A stretch of DNA of 64,000 nucleotides from Leishmania donovani (GCF_000227135.1 NC_018257.1:503777-567776); one strand, 5' to 3'. Positions 49,415 to 59,447 are shown, counted from the first letter of the stretch. The notes: generated by a model from the letters alone, not told the origin. Numbers and translations: made by a program.

Positions 49415-51955
49415 ATGACGGCAACGCCGGCGCCGCGAGTCTTTCTGGCCTCTTGGCTGGAGAAGAAGATGGAGTGGCGCTTCGTCTATGAACACCGCTA
49501 CTTCATTCTTGATGGTACTCGTCTCAGCTACCGCCTCGAGGAGCACGGCGCCGAGAAGAAGTTTGGCACCATCATCTCCTTTGACCCGTGGCGCGAGGGC
49601 TTGAGGGACGACACCTCTAAGGGATATTGCTTCACGGTGTGGCTGCTCGAGGGTGGCTCCTGGGAACTGCGAGCAGCGACGCGGGAGATCTACGACAGCT
49701 GGCTGCATGCACTTCTCACAGTGCTCGTACCCTCCGACTCCACCTCTGCAGTGCAGAGCGAGAGTGGCGGTATGCCTAGCTCACGCGAAGCCTCCGTAAC
49801 CGCAGACGTCGCTGCGACGCCCGGCGGACCATCTTCCGGGCACCTCGAAAGTGAGAGTCTGGGCTGTTCTCGCAAGGCAGGCGCGGTAGGCGAGCGCGGC
49901 GACACCATAAACAGTGCTAGTCCAACGCAAGCGGAGCCCGCCGACGCTTCGCGCAAGACGCCGGGCGCGAGCCCAGTAGCAGAAGGGGCCACCCTCACCG
50001 CGGCGTCCATCGCTGCGGCCATGAATGCAAGCAACACCGTCTCCGTCTCCAACGATGTGCTGCTGTCCTCCATGGTGGAGAAGGAGACGGCCTGGCGAGG
50101 CCGTTGGAAGCCGCGCTACATGGAGCTGCTTGAGGGGCGCCACCTTGTTATTCGGTCCTCTGCCACATCCAAGACGGAGCGACAACACTATGTCATTGAG
50201 GCGGTGGACCCTTCACCACTTGTAGGCCAAGAGGTATGGTTGCTCTTCACCGCAAGCAACGGCGACCGCTTCTGGGTTCGCTACGGCTCTGTGGAGGAGT
50301 GCCAGCGCTGGTACACGGTCTGCCGGCGGCTGCTTCACGCGGAGTGCTCATGGCACTGGCTGCCGCTCGCCGAGAACGACGCTGGCCGCTCGCTGCGGCT
50401 GCGGCAAGCCACAAGCGGCGATTACAGCGACCTGCAGTTGCACTACCACTCAGCTACAGTGGTGCCGTCTTTTCAAAAAGGAACGTGGTGCCCGTCGCTG
50501 TACATCTTCGGGGGCTCGGACCGGTGGTGCAAGCAGCTGTTCAACCCTCAGGCACGCGCCTTTCTCCCGCACGCCGAATCCGCGCACACGACAAATCAGC
50601 TGTGTACGTTGGAGCTGACAGGCCCGCACGTGATGCAGCTGTGGAAGCCTGCACCGTACGAGGAGGGCCCGCACGCGTTGGTGCGCCCGCTTTCCCGCTA
50701 CGGCGCGACATTGACGTGCATTCCTGTGGAGGTGCCGCCATCGTCCGCGCGAAACGACTCGCCGCAGCAGACGATCGGGGCACGCGTCGTACTGTTTGGC
50801 GGGCTGTCGGGTGGCGGATATCAGCCGCCCGCCACGGAGCTCTGGAGCGTGTGGCGCAGCGCGGTGGCGTGCGCCGAAGACGTCGAGATGCAGTGGAACA
50901 GGCACGATCTGCCCCCGTACGAGCTCCCGATGCTGGCCTTTCACGACGCCGTGTGCGTCCCGTGGAGGTGTGCGGCTGCAAAGAGCAGCTCAGACCCTCA
51001 CAAGCGGCACCACACCGATGGCGGGTTTCTTCTCGTGACAGGTGGCCTCGATGTGGAGTATCGCTGCAGGGCCGAGTGCTACGCGGTGGTGTGGAACGAT
51101 GCGGACCTCACCGAGGCGGATGAGCAGCTTCGCCCAACCGACTCGGCGACCAAGGATAATCTCGAGGAGAGAGCGCGCCTGGCAAAGCCGGTGGCGTTTG
51201 CCTTTGGCCAGCTGCCAGAGCCGCGCGCGTTTCACCGCATGGCGGTCATCGAGGACGGCACGGTGGTTCTCGTTGGCGGCAGAGGCGTGGAGAACGCCGC
51301 GGTGGATCATCCTGTCCTGACGCTGGCACCGGAGGTGTGGCGTCGCGCATCTAAGGCGTGGAGAGACGTCGCGACCGCTGCCACAGCACCGCCTGAGAGC
51401 GACGTCAACGGAACCGAGCCGAGGAGCGAGAATCAATGCCGGCGGACGAGTGGCGAGGACGAGGCCGATGCAGGCGCGACCGATGACGCGGATGCTTCGT
51501 CTTCGCAGTGGCTGGCAGCATCGTTCGACTGCTCTACGACCCCCACGTTGTCCACGGCGCTCCGCGCAGTCGCCGCACTACCGAACGAGATGGGTGATGT
51601 GGCCGTCGCTGCCACCGAGCACGGCAATCGCGTGGTGGTTATGGGGCAAGTCTCGCAGCCACGCCAGGATGTGAAGCTGTACTTGCTGGACTTGGAGCCT
51701 GTCGTGGCACCCACTTCAAATGGCCGTCGCCGCGGATCGCGCGGCATCAGTGCAGGGCAGCAGCTCCCCGCTGGCACGAGACGTGCTCGGTGTCAGGAGG
51801 TGGTGCTCTTCGTCGGCGCCGTGCCGAATCGCGTGGTGGGTATCACCCTGCACGTGTATAACGACTATCTGTTCGTGATTGGCGGCTGCATGGTTGACAA
51901 GTCCAAGTCGGAGCCGTACAAGTTGTGCGGGCCCCTGCGTATCCTGCTTGAATGA
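49415..51955 (+). CDS. Double PH domain plus kelch-like repeat protein
   Basis: Two PH-like modules open the protein. The first (about 8-107) has FLASWLEKKMEWRFVYEHRYFILDG and ends with YDSWLHALL; the second (about 213-308) has SSMVEKETAWRGRWKPRYMEL and ends ECQRWYTVCRRL, each with the conserved C-terminal Trp helix. PH domains bind phosphoinositides or proteins. The remaining ~540 residues hold kelch-like strands with Gly-Gly pairs: SLYIFGGSDRW, RVVLFGGLSGGGY, FLLVTGGLDVEYR, TVVLVGGRGVEN and LFVIGGCMVDKSK, which suggests a single beta-propeller for protein contacts. Total length is 846 residues, without membrane segments. ATG 49415 starts ten residues before the first PH strand and fits well. 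The precise role is unknown; a membrane-linked scaffold is a reasonable guess. Confidence 0.82.
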   Translation: MTATPAPRVFLASWLEKKMEWRFVYEHRYFILDGTRLSYRLEEHGAEKKFGTIISFDPWREGLRDDTSKGYCFTVWLLEGGSWELRAATREIYDSWLHALLTVLVPSDSTSAVQSESGGMPSSREASVTADVAATPGGPSSGHLESESLGCSRKAGAVGERGDTINSASPTQAEPADASRKTPGASPVAEGATLTAASIAAAMNASNTVSVSNDVLLSSMVEKETAWRGRWKPRYMELLEGRHLVIRSSATSKTERQHYVIEAVDPSPLVGQEVWLLFTASNGDRFWVRYGSVEECQRWYTVCRRLLHAECSWHWLPLAENDAGRSLRLRQATSGDYSDLQLHYHSATVVPSFQKGTWCPSLYIFGGSDRWCKQLFNPQARAFLPHAESAHTTNQLCTLELTGPHVMQLWKPAPYEEGPHALVRPLSRYGATLTCIPVEVPPSSARNDSPQQTIGARVVLFGGLSGGGYQPPATELWSVWRSAVACAEDVEMQWNRHDLPPYELPMLAFHDAVCVPWRCAAAKSSSDPHKRHHTDGGFLLVTGGLDVEYRCRAECYAVVWNDADLTEADEQLRPTDSATKDNLEERARLAKPVAFAFGQLPEPRAFHRMAVIEDGTVVLVGGRGVENAAVDHPVLTLAPEVWRRASKAWRDVATAATAPPESDVNGTEPRSENQCRRTSGEDEADAGATDDADASSSQWLAASFDCSTTPTLSTALRAVAALPNEMGDVAVAATEHGNRVVVMGQVSQPRQDVKLYLLDLEPVVAPTSNGRRRGSRGISAGQQLPAGTRRARCQEVVLFVGAVPNRVVGITLHVYNDYLFVIGGCMVDKSKSEPYKLCGPLRILLE

Positions 51956-53344
51956 GAGCGCTGCCCCCTCCTCCTTCCTACTTGTCCCTTCCTCTCCAAG
52001 TCTGGAAGTCACGCCTGATGGACGACTGATGAGTACGGCATGGGGTGGTGGTGGTGGTGGGCGGCGCCTTTTCCTTTTGTTTTTGTTTCGTTGTCTGTGC
52101 TTGAGCATCTGTACCTGTGGACTCGGTAATGATGGCGCTCTCTTTCTCTCTCTCGCGTAGCTCTCGGTGTATGCGGGCGCTTCGAACGAAACACCTTTGC
52201 CACACGTTCACTGCTGCGCGTGTGCGCATGCGTCTTCTCTTCGTTTTTTTTCTTCGTTGTTGTTTTGGTTTGCTTGCAGAAATCGATGACGCGTTCACGG
52301 CCACCAAAGGGGATTCCACTCGTGCCCCACCCCCTTTTTTCCGCCTCTCTTCTCTATTCTGTTGCTGTGTTCTCCTCGTGCTCTCTTCTTGCTTTCATGT
52401 TCTCCATCCACCAAGCACGGGTAGCCGAGGAGAATGGCGATGATGATGGCGTCTATCGCGTATGTAAAAAGGGCTACCGGCGGTCTATCACATCGGCTCT
52501 TTCAAGAGCTGCGCACACGCAAGCGAACAGGCAGCCGGCACAGGCTTCCGCACACCGTCTCTAACCCCCTCCCCCTCCCCTCTCCTCCTCCGCTTCCCGC
52601 ATTCCCACGAAGCGCTGACAGCACATCTCTCACTCCTTCACGCTCCGCGCGTGGGCGTCTCGCTTGTGCTTTGCTTTTGTTTTGCTCGATTTTGGCGTTC
52701 GGGGCTGCGCCGTGTCATTTGCTGTAACGGGCGGGACGGGGCGACGTGAGGGAAGCGGGCTCAGTGTCTCACCGTGATGCGCGAGGAGGCAAAAAGCGAA
52801 GAAGGAACAAGCCAACGGCAGCTCTGCAGCCTGTTTTTGCACCACCGGATACATTCTGTTCTGGTCTGTGTGTCTGGCAGACGCATGAAGACCACATGCA
52901 CCGCAGCATCGCATCCCCACTCGCGGCACTGGAGCGTGTCTGAAGGACGCTATCCTTGACAGGCTTTGCTGCGGTTCGGCAGCCATGTCGCTTCTCGCGC
53001 ACTCGTCTTGTTTTTCCTTTCACCTCTGCCCCTTTTATTCATTCCTCGAGGCGGAAAACTGCTTTTCCCTCAGCTCACAGACGGAGGGGCGCATGAAGAG
53101 CATATAAACCGATAAACCAAGAGACCCTGCGGTGCTATAGGCTTTGCTGGCGGGCTTTTCTTGCTCTTTTTGTCCCCTACGACTGCTTCCACCTGTGTCT
53201 CCCCCTCCTCTCCACCCCGCCGTCAGTTGCGGTGTGCCTGCGCTTCGAAAATCGCATCCGCTTCGTTTTTTTTTTCATCTCAAGTGGGAGAAAAAGACAC
53301 AAGCCTCTGCTGCACATCACTCGATCTGTGTGTTTGCGATCTCA
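51956..53344 (+). other. 3' flank of the PH-kelch gene
   Basis: No gene is supported. T/C-rich stretches occur at 52065-52090, 52235-52275, 52330-52405 and 52565-52600. Nothing else recognisable precedes the structured repeats. Confidence 0.6.
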
Positions 53345-53412
53345 GCATAATTCGAAGGCCGTCATTCCTACTATCCCTTGTGGAATGTAATCGGTTCAAA
53401 CATTGTGCCAGA
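53345..53412 (+). repeat. Structured direct repeat R1, copy A
   Basis: It begins gcataattcgaaggccgtca and ends with ttcaaa-n-tgtgccaga; copy B (53648-53717) has the same framing. A hairpin can form: GAA (53354-53356) with TTC (53395-53397), CCG (53359-53361) with CGG (53392-53394), then cattcc (53363-53368) with ggaatg (53382-53387). In copy B two of these base pairs change together, which argues for selection on RNA structure. It may be a UTR element or a small RNA; the strand is uncertain. Confidence 0.65.
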
Positions 53413-53647
53413 ATGCACCCGGATAGCTTCCGCTGCATTGCCTGCATCACGAGACTGTGAAGGGCAGCGGTGATGATGCCACAGACACGAAGGAGGTAGC
53501 AATTGCGAGCGTGAGAGAGGCTGCATGGCAGGTATAGCGATGCGTCGCTGGTTGAATGGTGCCGTTCATCATCTTCTGCTACAGTGAGCAACTGCCAGCT
53601 GCACGTGCAGCTCTGTTTTGGTGTTCCGTATTGTGTTTCCTGTGCCC

Positions 53648-53717
53648 GCATAGTTCGAAGGCCGTCACCCCCCTGTACTGCATCTTAGGGTGCTTTCGGT
53701 TCAAAGGCTGTGCCAGA
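53648..53717 (+). repeat. Structured direct repeat R1, copy B
   Basis: Same frame as copy A 303 bp upstream. The outer helices GAA/TTC and CCG/CGG are kept; the inner stem is caccc (53666-53670) with gggtg (53688-53692), so two T-A pairs of copy A have become C-G pairs. The loop sequence differs completely. Both copies end in tgtgccaga. Confidence 0.65.
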
Positions 53718-54011
53718 TAGATTGCCATGTCGTTGACTTGTTTCCGTTATGCTCTTCGAGTGAAGGCGAGGGCGGCATGCCAACTGTCGTGACATGCTGG
53801 ACGACCGAGGGTACAGCTGTCTTGTCCTGCTTTCAGATGAGAGGTGCTTGTGCGTGCGCGCAGCTTCTGTGTTCTTCACCGAATGTGATGACGCTGGTCG
53901 CTCTCTTACTGCTCCGTGCAACGGGTATTCGGGAAGGGGGAGGGGGGGGGGCATGCTTCCCCTCCCTCGTAAATGAGCTTGCTCACAACCGGCCATAGCA
54001 GGATGATATCT

Positions 54012-54085
54012 ATTCTTTGAATGTTCTTCGATGACGGGCTTCGGCCTACGATGAGACACACAATAGATGAACCCTTTAACTCTGA
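54012..54085 (+). repeat. Structured direct repeat R2, copy A
   Basis: This copy shares attctttgaatgttcttcga, a short hairpin, cgatgaga and atagatgaaccctttaact with copy B 277 bp downstream. The hairpin here is gggc-ttcg-gcct with a UUCG loop (54036-54047). Sequence after ctctga is unrelated in the two copies. Confidence 0.65.
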
Positions 54086-54288
54086 AACGGCTGCGAGCAG
54101 TAGAGAGGGACGGTAAGGAGCACGTTGCGGGGGTGAAGTGCCAGAGAAGCGCTGGAAGGGGAAGGGGCCGGCTACGTGAGTGCTGAGCCGTGGTAACCTC
54201 TGCCCGTAGGGGGTGCACAGAAGGAACCACAAAAGGCGTGTAGCGCCATTCTCGCTCTCTGCTTTGGTGCAGCCCACTGATGAACTCG

Positions 54289-54362
54289 ATTCTTTGAATG
54301 TTCTTCGATGGCAGGCCTCGGCCTGCGATGAGAAGCGCAATAGATGAACCCTTTAACTCTGA
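54289..54362 (+). repeat. Structured direct repeat R2, copy B
   Basis: Copy B of the R2 repeat. The central hairpin is a perfect gcaggc-ctcg-gcctgc (54311-54326). The elements flanking the hairpin are almost unchanged from copy A. Confidence 0.65.
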
Positions 54363-55557
54363 GCTTGTCACGCAAGAGCACCCCAAACGAAGACGAGGGG
54401 CACACCCACACGCCGACAGGGAGAGGAGGAGAAGGGCTTGGATGTGGCGCGAGGTCCACACATCTTGCGTGCTCGGCAAGAGTGCGCCGGTTGTGTTTGC
54501 CAAACCGCCCACATGCCCCGAATGCAGAAAACTTTCGTTCGGCGATGCGGCACGGCGCTGCCAACAGAAGGCACTTCAGTGATGCTGTCTTCAGTTGTCG
54601 ACACAATCTATCTGGTGACTACTCCTCAAAGAAAGACAAGCGTGGTGTCCAGCATCTGCCCTGTGGTTGACAGCCTTATCATGTTGGTCGTGCCGTCCCT
54701 GCTGCACAACGTGTGCCCAGTGTACGGAGTGGATGCACCGCTGGCATCCTCGTCTCGGTCTAACACAGACGCGTTGGTCTGCTTCGCCAACGCCGTTCGC
54801 TGTAGGAGACAAGGAAGGGACAGCGCACAGAAGATGAAATAAAACGCAAGGCTTCGCAGGGGGACGGGGCCGCAGCACCATCAACGCAGAGGATGCTGCT
54901 CTCGTGCAAGACTCTTTTTTTTTCGCCTCTGCGTAGGGTGTAAACCGCGCTGGCTGCCTTGTCACCTATCCCCTTTCCCTTCACCGTCACCCCCCAAGAT
55001 GCAAGTAAATGATGCGTTTCTGCGATAAAGCGCGCGCTCACGCGCAAGGAGAATCTAGTACGCCCGTCCAGGCCCACGCTGAGGGAGAAGCAACAAGAAT
55101 AAAAAACAAAGCATGAAAAGGACGCGCCCTTGCCAGGTACGCACGCATGCACTCCGTTGCGCTCAACGCATGCATTCGGGGGGGGGGGAGGGGAGGGGAG
55201 GTACATTGCACGTCTGTAATGCCTGCATATTGCTCCACTCATCTTATTCCTTCTCGGACGAACTCTATCTGCTGCACTTCTCCTCCCTTCTTGACTGCTG
55301 GGCTTACACGGCGGCTTTTTGCTGCTGTTTCGCTTGGCTTGGCTTGGCGACGCCTCGGCAACGCGACCCCCCACCCCCCTATCTGACTCGGGGAGCTTCC
55401 CATTCACAGTTGCGTCGATAGCCGCAAACAAAAAAAAGGAGCGAAGGCAGCACTTCTGCGCTCGAGGGTATTTTTCCACCTGTGACGTACAGACAAGCCC
55501 ACAGCCTCACACACGCATCAGGAGACAGTGGAGAGGAACCTAAGGATATTCGCTGCA
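54363..55557 (+). other. Spacer before the ER membrane protein gene
   Basis: No gene is supported. It includes a G run at 55179-55187 and C/T-rich stretches around 55270-55300. No strong pyrimidine tract lies directly before the ATG; an AG at 55491-55494 (acagac) is one possible acceptor. Confidence 0.55.
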
Positions 55558-56706
55558 ATGTTGTGCTGTTCGGCGGGCCGCGCAGCGGCGGTAGCGGTTT
55601 TGGCGGCCATCCTCTGCGTGTCGGTGCTGGCAGCGCCGCCAGCATCGGCCGAGGCCGCAGTCCCCAACAGCGCTGCGCGCACGGTTCCACCCTTCGAGCA
55701 GTTTTTCGCACAATCATTCCAGGTAAGCGTCATGACGCAGTCGTCTGGCGTCTTCAACGCAACGCTGCGCATGCGCGCCTCACCAAATTTCCCGGAGAGG
55801 GTGCAGGGCGAGCTGATCCCAATCGGCGAGGCGAAGCTCAACAGCCAGAGGCAGACTCTTCTTCCGCACTTCCAGCGCACCCGCAGCTTAGAGGACGACA
55901 GGCTCTCCGCTCTCTCGTGCTCCATGGCCGCCGGCTTTGGCCGAACAAACCGCAAAAAGAAGGGCAGCACCGACGAGAGTGGCAGCGGCGAGTTTGCCGT
56001 CGCTGGAAAGGAGGAGCGTCCGTCGCTGCTCATGGTGGATCTGCATCTGCGGCACAGCGATGCGATGCAGGGAACGGCGAGCGTGTATTACCTGCCGGCG
56101 GATTTGATGGCGCTGCGTGCGCAACGCGAAGGCATAAAAGAGGGTAGCGCGCCGCCGTCTGCGACGGTCGAGTTTGAATTCCGCTCCGAGGTGGACCATA
56201 TGAGCGGCAACCCACTCAGTGACGTACAAGCCCTTGCGCACGTCTCGAGCGCCGTGGTGACTATGGGTGGCCAAAGTGGGGCTTCGAAGTCGTCGAGCGT
56301 AGCCGGTGAGAAAGTCGATGATGGGTCGGCGGCTGCAACCAGGCAGGGTGGCATAATCTTCCGCTGGATCACTGAGCACGAGTTCTCGGCTTATGTGACG
56401 ATTCCGATCACTGACAAGACGGGTGCGACATCGACGCACATGGAGCAAATTTGGGTCTACGGCTACGCCGTTCCCTCGAAGAGCGTGTTTGATCGCAAGC
56501 AACGCGAGCTGCCGTTGCACAACAGGTACATGATGTTCGGCGTAGGCCTCCTGGGCTTTTTCGTGCAGGTTGTCTCTGGTATTACAGAAGGTAAGAGACG
56601 CGCACAGGAGGCAGCCGATTTGGAGGCGAAGGCGCAGGGGCTGGAGAAGGCCAAGCTGGAGGCGCCGCTTCTTGAGCGGGAGCGCAACAGCAAGAAAAAG
56701 AAGTGA
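55558..56706 (+). CDS. Predicted ER-resident type I membrane protein (382 aa), unknown function
   Basis: The N-terminus MLCCSAGRAAAVAVLAAILCVSVLAAPPASAEA is a clear signal peptide, probably cleaved near residue 31. A lumenal part of about 290 residues follows, then one transmembrane helix (YMMFGVGLLGFFVQVVSGI, about 323-341), and a charged cytosolic tail ending KKKK. Lysines at positions -3 and -4 from a cytosolic C-terminus are the classic dilysine signal for return to the ER. The overall plan (signal peptide, beta-rich lumenal part, one helix, short tail) is like that of EMC or TRAP subunits, but I cannot place it in a family. The frame opens with GTG 55528; ATG 55558 starts the signal peptide directly. 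Confidence 0.85.
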   Translation: MLCCSAGRAAAVAVLAAILCVSVLAAPPASAEAAVPNSAARTVPPFEQFFAQSFQVSVMTQSSGVFNATLRMRASPNFPERVQGELIPIGEAKLNSQRQTLLPHFQRTRSLEDDRLSALSCSMAAGFGRTNRKKKGSTDESGSGEFAVAGKEERPSLLMVDLHLRHSDAMQGTASVYYLPADLMALRAQREGIKEGSAPPSATVEFEFRSEVDHMSGNPLSDVQALAHVSSAVVTMGGQSGASKSSSVAGEKVDDGSAAATRQGGIIFRWITEHEFSAYVTIPITDKTGATSTHMEQIWVYGYAVPSKSVFDRKQRELPLHNRYMMFGVGLLGFFVQVVSGITEGKRRAQEAADLEAKAQGLEKAKLEAPLLERERNSKKKK

Positions 56707-57558
56707 AGACGGCGCGTCAGCGATTTGACGCAAAGAGCGACAGAGGCGCCCGCGCCGGAGGGCTTACACGTGTGCGTCTCGCCCTCTCTCGCCCTTCACC
56801 TCCTCTTTTGCACATCCCTTGTGCTTGGCCCTCCGTGGGCGTGCATGGAAACAGGAGGAGAAGAGCGCGCTCGTGTACGCTTTCCATTGTGTGTGTGTGT
56901 GTGCCTTCTTCTTTCTCTCTTTTCGATATCGATCTAGTATGGCAATCCGCATCACTAACGTGCAAAACAAGCTGAGCGTGAAAAAAACAACATGCAGGCA
57001 CGGCTGCACGAGAGGCGCGACATCTTTGGCTTTCTCTCTACCTCTGTGCAGCCCCCTCAGCAGCAGACGACCAGCGGAACTCGCACACACGCACCCTACC
57101 CATACCTTTCCTTCCGTTGTCTTCGAGGAGAGCGAGAAACAGCGGCGGCGGTAGAGAGAGCGCCGTGAGGGGCTCTGACGTTGACGAAGGACACGGGCAT
57201 AGCAAGACCACCTGCTCGTTTCTGCCAGCGCGTGATGAGCCACAGGGGAGACTCTTTGCCACCGTCATGGGTGGAGGCTGCCCCGTCGAATTCGTTGCGG
57301 ATGCCCACATGTGCTCGGAAGAGAGGAGGAGGAGGAGGCGGAGGTAACCGACCTCCTCTCACCCAGCAGCGACTCAGTCTTCATGGATGTCAGACTCAAC
57401 TCGTTCTCACACGCAACGCGTTTCGTTCACCCAGATCCTCCCTCCTCGAAGTTTTGCGCTTGCCGAGCGGGCGAGCATCTGTTGGGGCGACACAAAAGAC
57501 ATAATCCTTTTCCTTTGGTTTCTCGTGTTTTGTGTTTCCAAAGCCGTAGCACGGTAAC
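56707..57558 (+). other. Spacer before the actin-like gene
   Basis: No gene is supported. C/T-rich DNA at 56775-56830, a TG run at 56890-56902, and T/C-rich text at 56905-56930 and 57025-57060 are typical processing signals. Confidence 0.6.
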
Positions 57559-59157
57559 ATGAGTGGCGACCCTCTAGCCCTTGTCGTGTACGCGGGCCAG
57601 ATGGCCACGTACGTGTGCGAAGGTGGCGACGTGCAGCCGACATACCCCATTCTAAATTCAATCACAGAGGAGGTGCTGCGGTTGTTGAGACAGGAGCAAT
57701 GCCAAACAACAGCGCCGGATCAATCTGCACCCGCCTCCGCGTCATCTGCGATGCACACATCAGGAGATCGCACGTGGCTTCTGAAGCAGCAAGCACAGGA
57801 GCTTCGCTACCACTTCCTTCCTCTTTTGCTAGGCCGATTTGTGCTGCTTGTGGTGCCGCTGAGCAGCACTGCCTCGTACCGCGAAGAGTGGACGCGGCTC
57901 TGCTTCGATAGCCATGTTCGTGCTCGGCGATTGGTCATGCTGACAGACACAGTAGCCAGCGCCTTTGCCTGCGGCATGGACAGCGGAGTTGTAGTCCACG
58001 CCTCCTTGTCAACTGTGAGCATGTGCCGAGTGGAGGAGGGCTGCTCCACGCGGTACAGCAACTCACATATGGGCAGTTTGCAGATGCTGTGCGGGGTGAA
58101 GCTGTCTCTGCAGCTAGCGGAGGAATGGCCGAAGGTGGCGAATTCTGTGACCACTTCCAACTCAACTTCGGTCCCCGCCCTCGGACCCGTCAAAGGCGCT
58201 GAGGTGGATACGGCTGTCGAAGGTGATGCTGACAAGCATCTTTGGAGCAGCGGCGGCGGTGCATCGGTGGACCTGAAGAACCCTGCGTACCGCGACACGC
58301 TTGTCCGCGCCTTCGGATTCAAGGCGTACCGCGATGTCATCGTGCGCGCTCAGATGGAGGCACAACAGCACCAGGCGGCGATGACGACGTCTTCGAAAGG
58401 AAAGGGCAAAGGCGGCACCCGCCAGCGAGCGCCATCGCTCCTCGACGACCTACACCAGAAGTACCCCCGCGGAGTTCGGCGAGCGCCCGGCCAACTGGAA
58501 AAACTGCTTGCCCGGGTGGTGCAGGGTGGTCCAACCACGCCTGCTTCTGCTGCCTTTTTGGAAGGCGGCGAGCCATGCGTTCTAGCAGGGGAGGCCCTCG
58601 CTATCCCCTACGTACACGCTTTGTTTGATTATCTGGTCAAGCGCTGCGGTGACGATGTCTGGGCAGTTGTGGAGCGCGAGCGGCGGGCGCGGAAGCGATC
58701 TCTGACCGCGTCGCGGCCGCAGCATCGGTCATCGCCCAGCCACCATGACCATCGAGATACCATGCGCAAAGCCGAGTCGGGGGCAGCGCACTCAGGCGCA
58801 AACGGCGGCTCTGATGAAGCTGCCACGGGCACGCGGCGGCACAACTCCAGCACAAGCCGCAGCACCAGCAGCGGCAAGGACCTCAGTGACGAAGAGGAGG
58901 AAGGGAAAGAGGAGAGCTCCTTCTCGAGCTCGTCATCGTACTCGTCTTCCGGGACGTCGCTGCCCGATAGAAGCGACGAGGATACGTGGCTGAGACTGCA
59001 GCCGACACCGCTGCCAGCGGCGCCGTGGTGGCTGCCGCTACTTGGCGGATCGATCGTCAGCCGCCTCACAGACAAGGATTTGCAGCGCGCCGTGATCACC
59101 GCGGAGGAGGCGAGGGAGACGAATGGTACGATGGTACACTGGAGGATGCTCCTCTGA
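57559..59157 (+). CDS. Divergent actin-like / actin-related protein (532 aa)
   Basis: Similarity to actins is weak but colinear. The start LALVVYAGQMATYVCEGGD occupies the place of the first phosphate-binding strand. VPLSSTASYREEWTRLCFDSH matches the helix after 'plNp-x-x-NRE', and RRLVMLTDTVASAFACGMDSGVVVHAS matches 'lSlYAsGrtTGiVlDsG', the second phosphate loop. The end, PWWLPLLGGSIVSRLTDKDL then EEARETNGTMVHWRMLL, follows the actin C-terminus 'WiGGSilasl...EYdE-x-G-x-x-VHrkcF'. Long inserts (residues about 205-240, 275-320 and 375-475, rich in Ser, Glu and Gly) explain the length over 375. Usual DNGSG/DSGDG loops are poorly conserved, so ATP binding is doubtful. Nuclear ARPs and trypanosomatid actin-like proteins are candidates. 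ATG 57559 is the first in frame. Confidence 0.75.
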   Translation: MSGDPLALVVYAGQMATYVCEGGDVQPTYPILNSITEEVLRLLRQEQCQTTAPDQSAPASASSAMHTSGDRTWLLKQQAQELRYHFLPLLLGRFVLLVVPLSSTASYREEWTRLCFDSHVRARRLVMLTDTVASAFACGMDSGVVVHASLSTVSMCRVEEGCSTRYSNSHMGSLQMLCGVKLSLQLAEEWPKVANSVTTSNSTSVPALGPVKGAEVDTAVEGDADKHLWSSGGGASVDLKNPAYRDTLVRAFGFKAYRDVIVRAQMEAQQHQAAMTTSSKGKGKGGTRQRAPSLLDDLHQKYPRGVRRAPGQLEKLLARVVQGGPTTPASAAFLEGGEPCVLAGEALAIPYVHALFDYLVKRCGDDVWAVVERERRARKRSLTASRPQHRSSPSHHDHRDTMRKAESGAAHSGANGGSDEAATGTRRHNSSTSRSTSSGKDLSDEEEEGKEESSFSSSSSYSSSGTSLPDRSDEDTWLRLQPTPLPAAPWWLPLLGGSIVSRLTDKDLQRAVITAEEARETNGTMVHWRMLL

Positions 59158-59406
59158 GTGTCTACATGGATACGCAATCCCGACTTCATGCTGTATATGT
59201 GCGCACGCTATCAGTGAACAACGAACTGCAAAACTGCTCGCAGCTCTGTTCCGTTTGTTGTCCCCGTGCACGCAAGAGTATGCTGTCGCTGGCAAGAGTT
59301 GTCGCGAGTTGCAACTCTAGTTTGGCTGTAGGAGACCAACGCATGAAAGCTTGGCCTTTTCCATGCCGGCAGTTTTGAGCCTCTTTCTGTCTGCAGTCGC
59401 GAAAAG

Positions 59407-59447
<41 letters not shown>

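Noticed and set aside
53906..54606. Repeated minus-strand protein text (GFIYCASHRR-type) in R2
   Set aside because: The text repeats only because the DNA repeats; the frames are short, overlap and lack a family match.
59412..59443. CA repeat as a regulatory element
   Set aside because: Similar CA/TG runs occur in many spacers (12665, 48921); simple microsatellites explain them.
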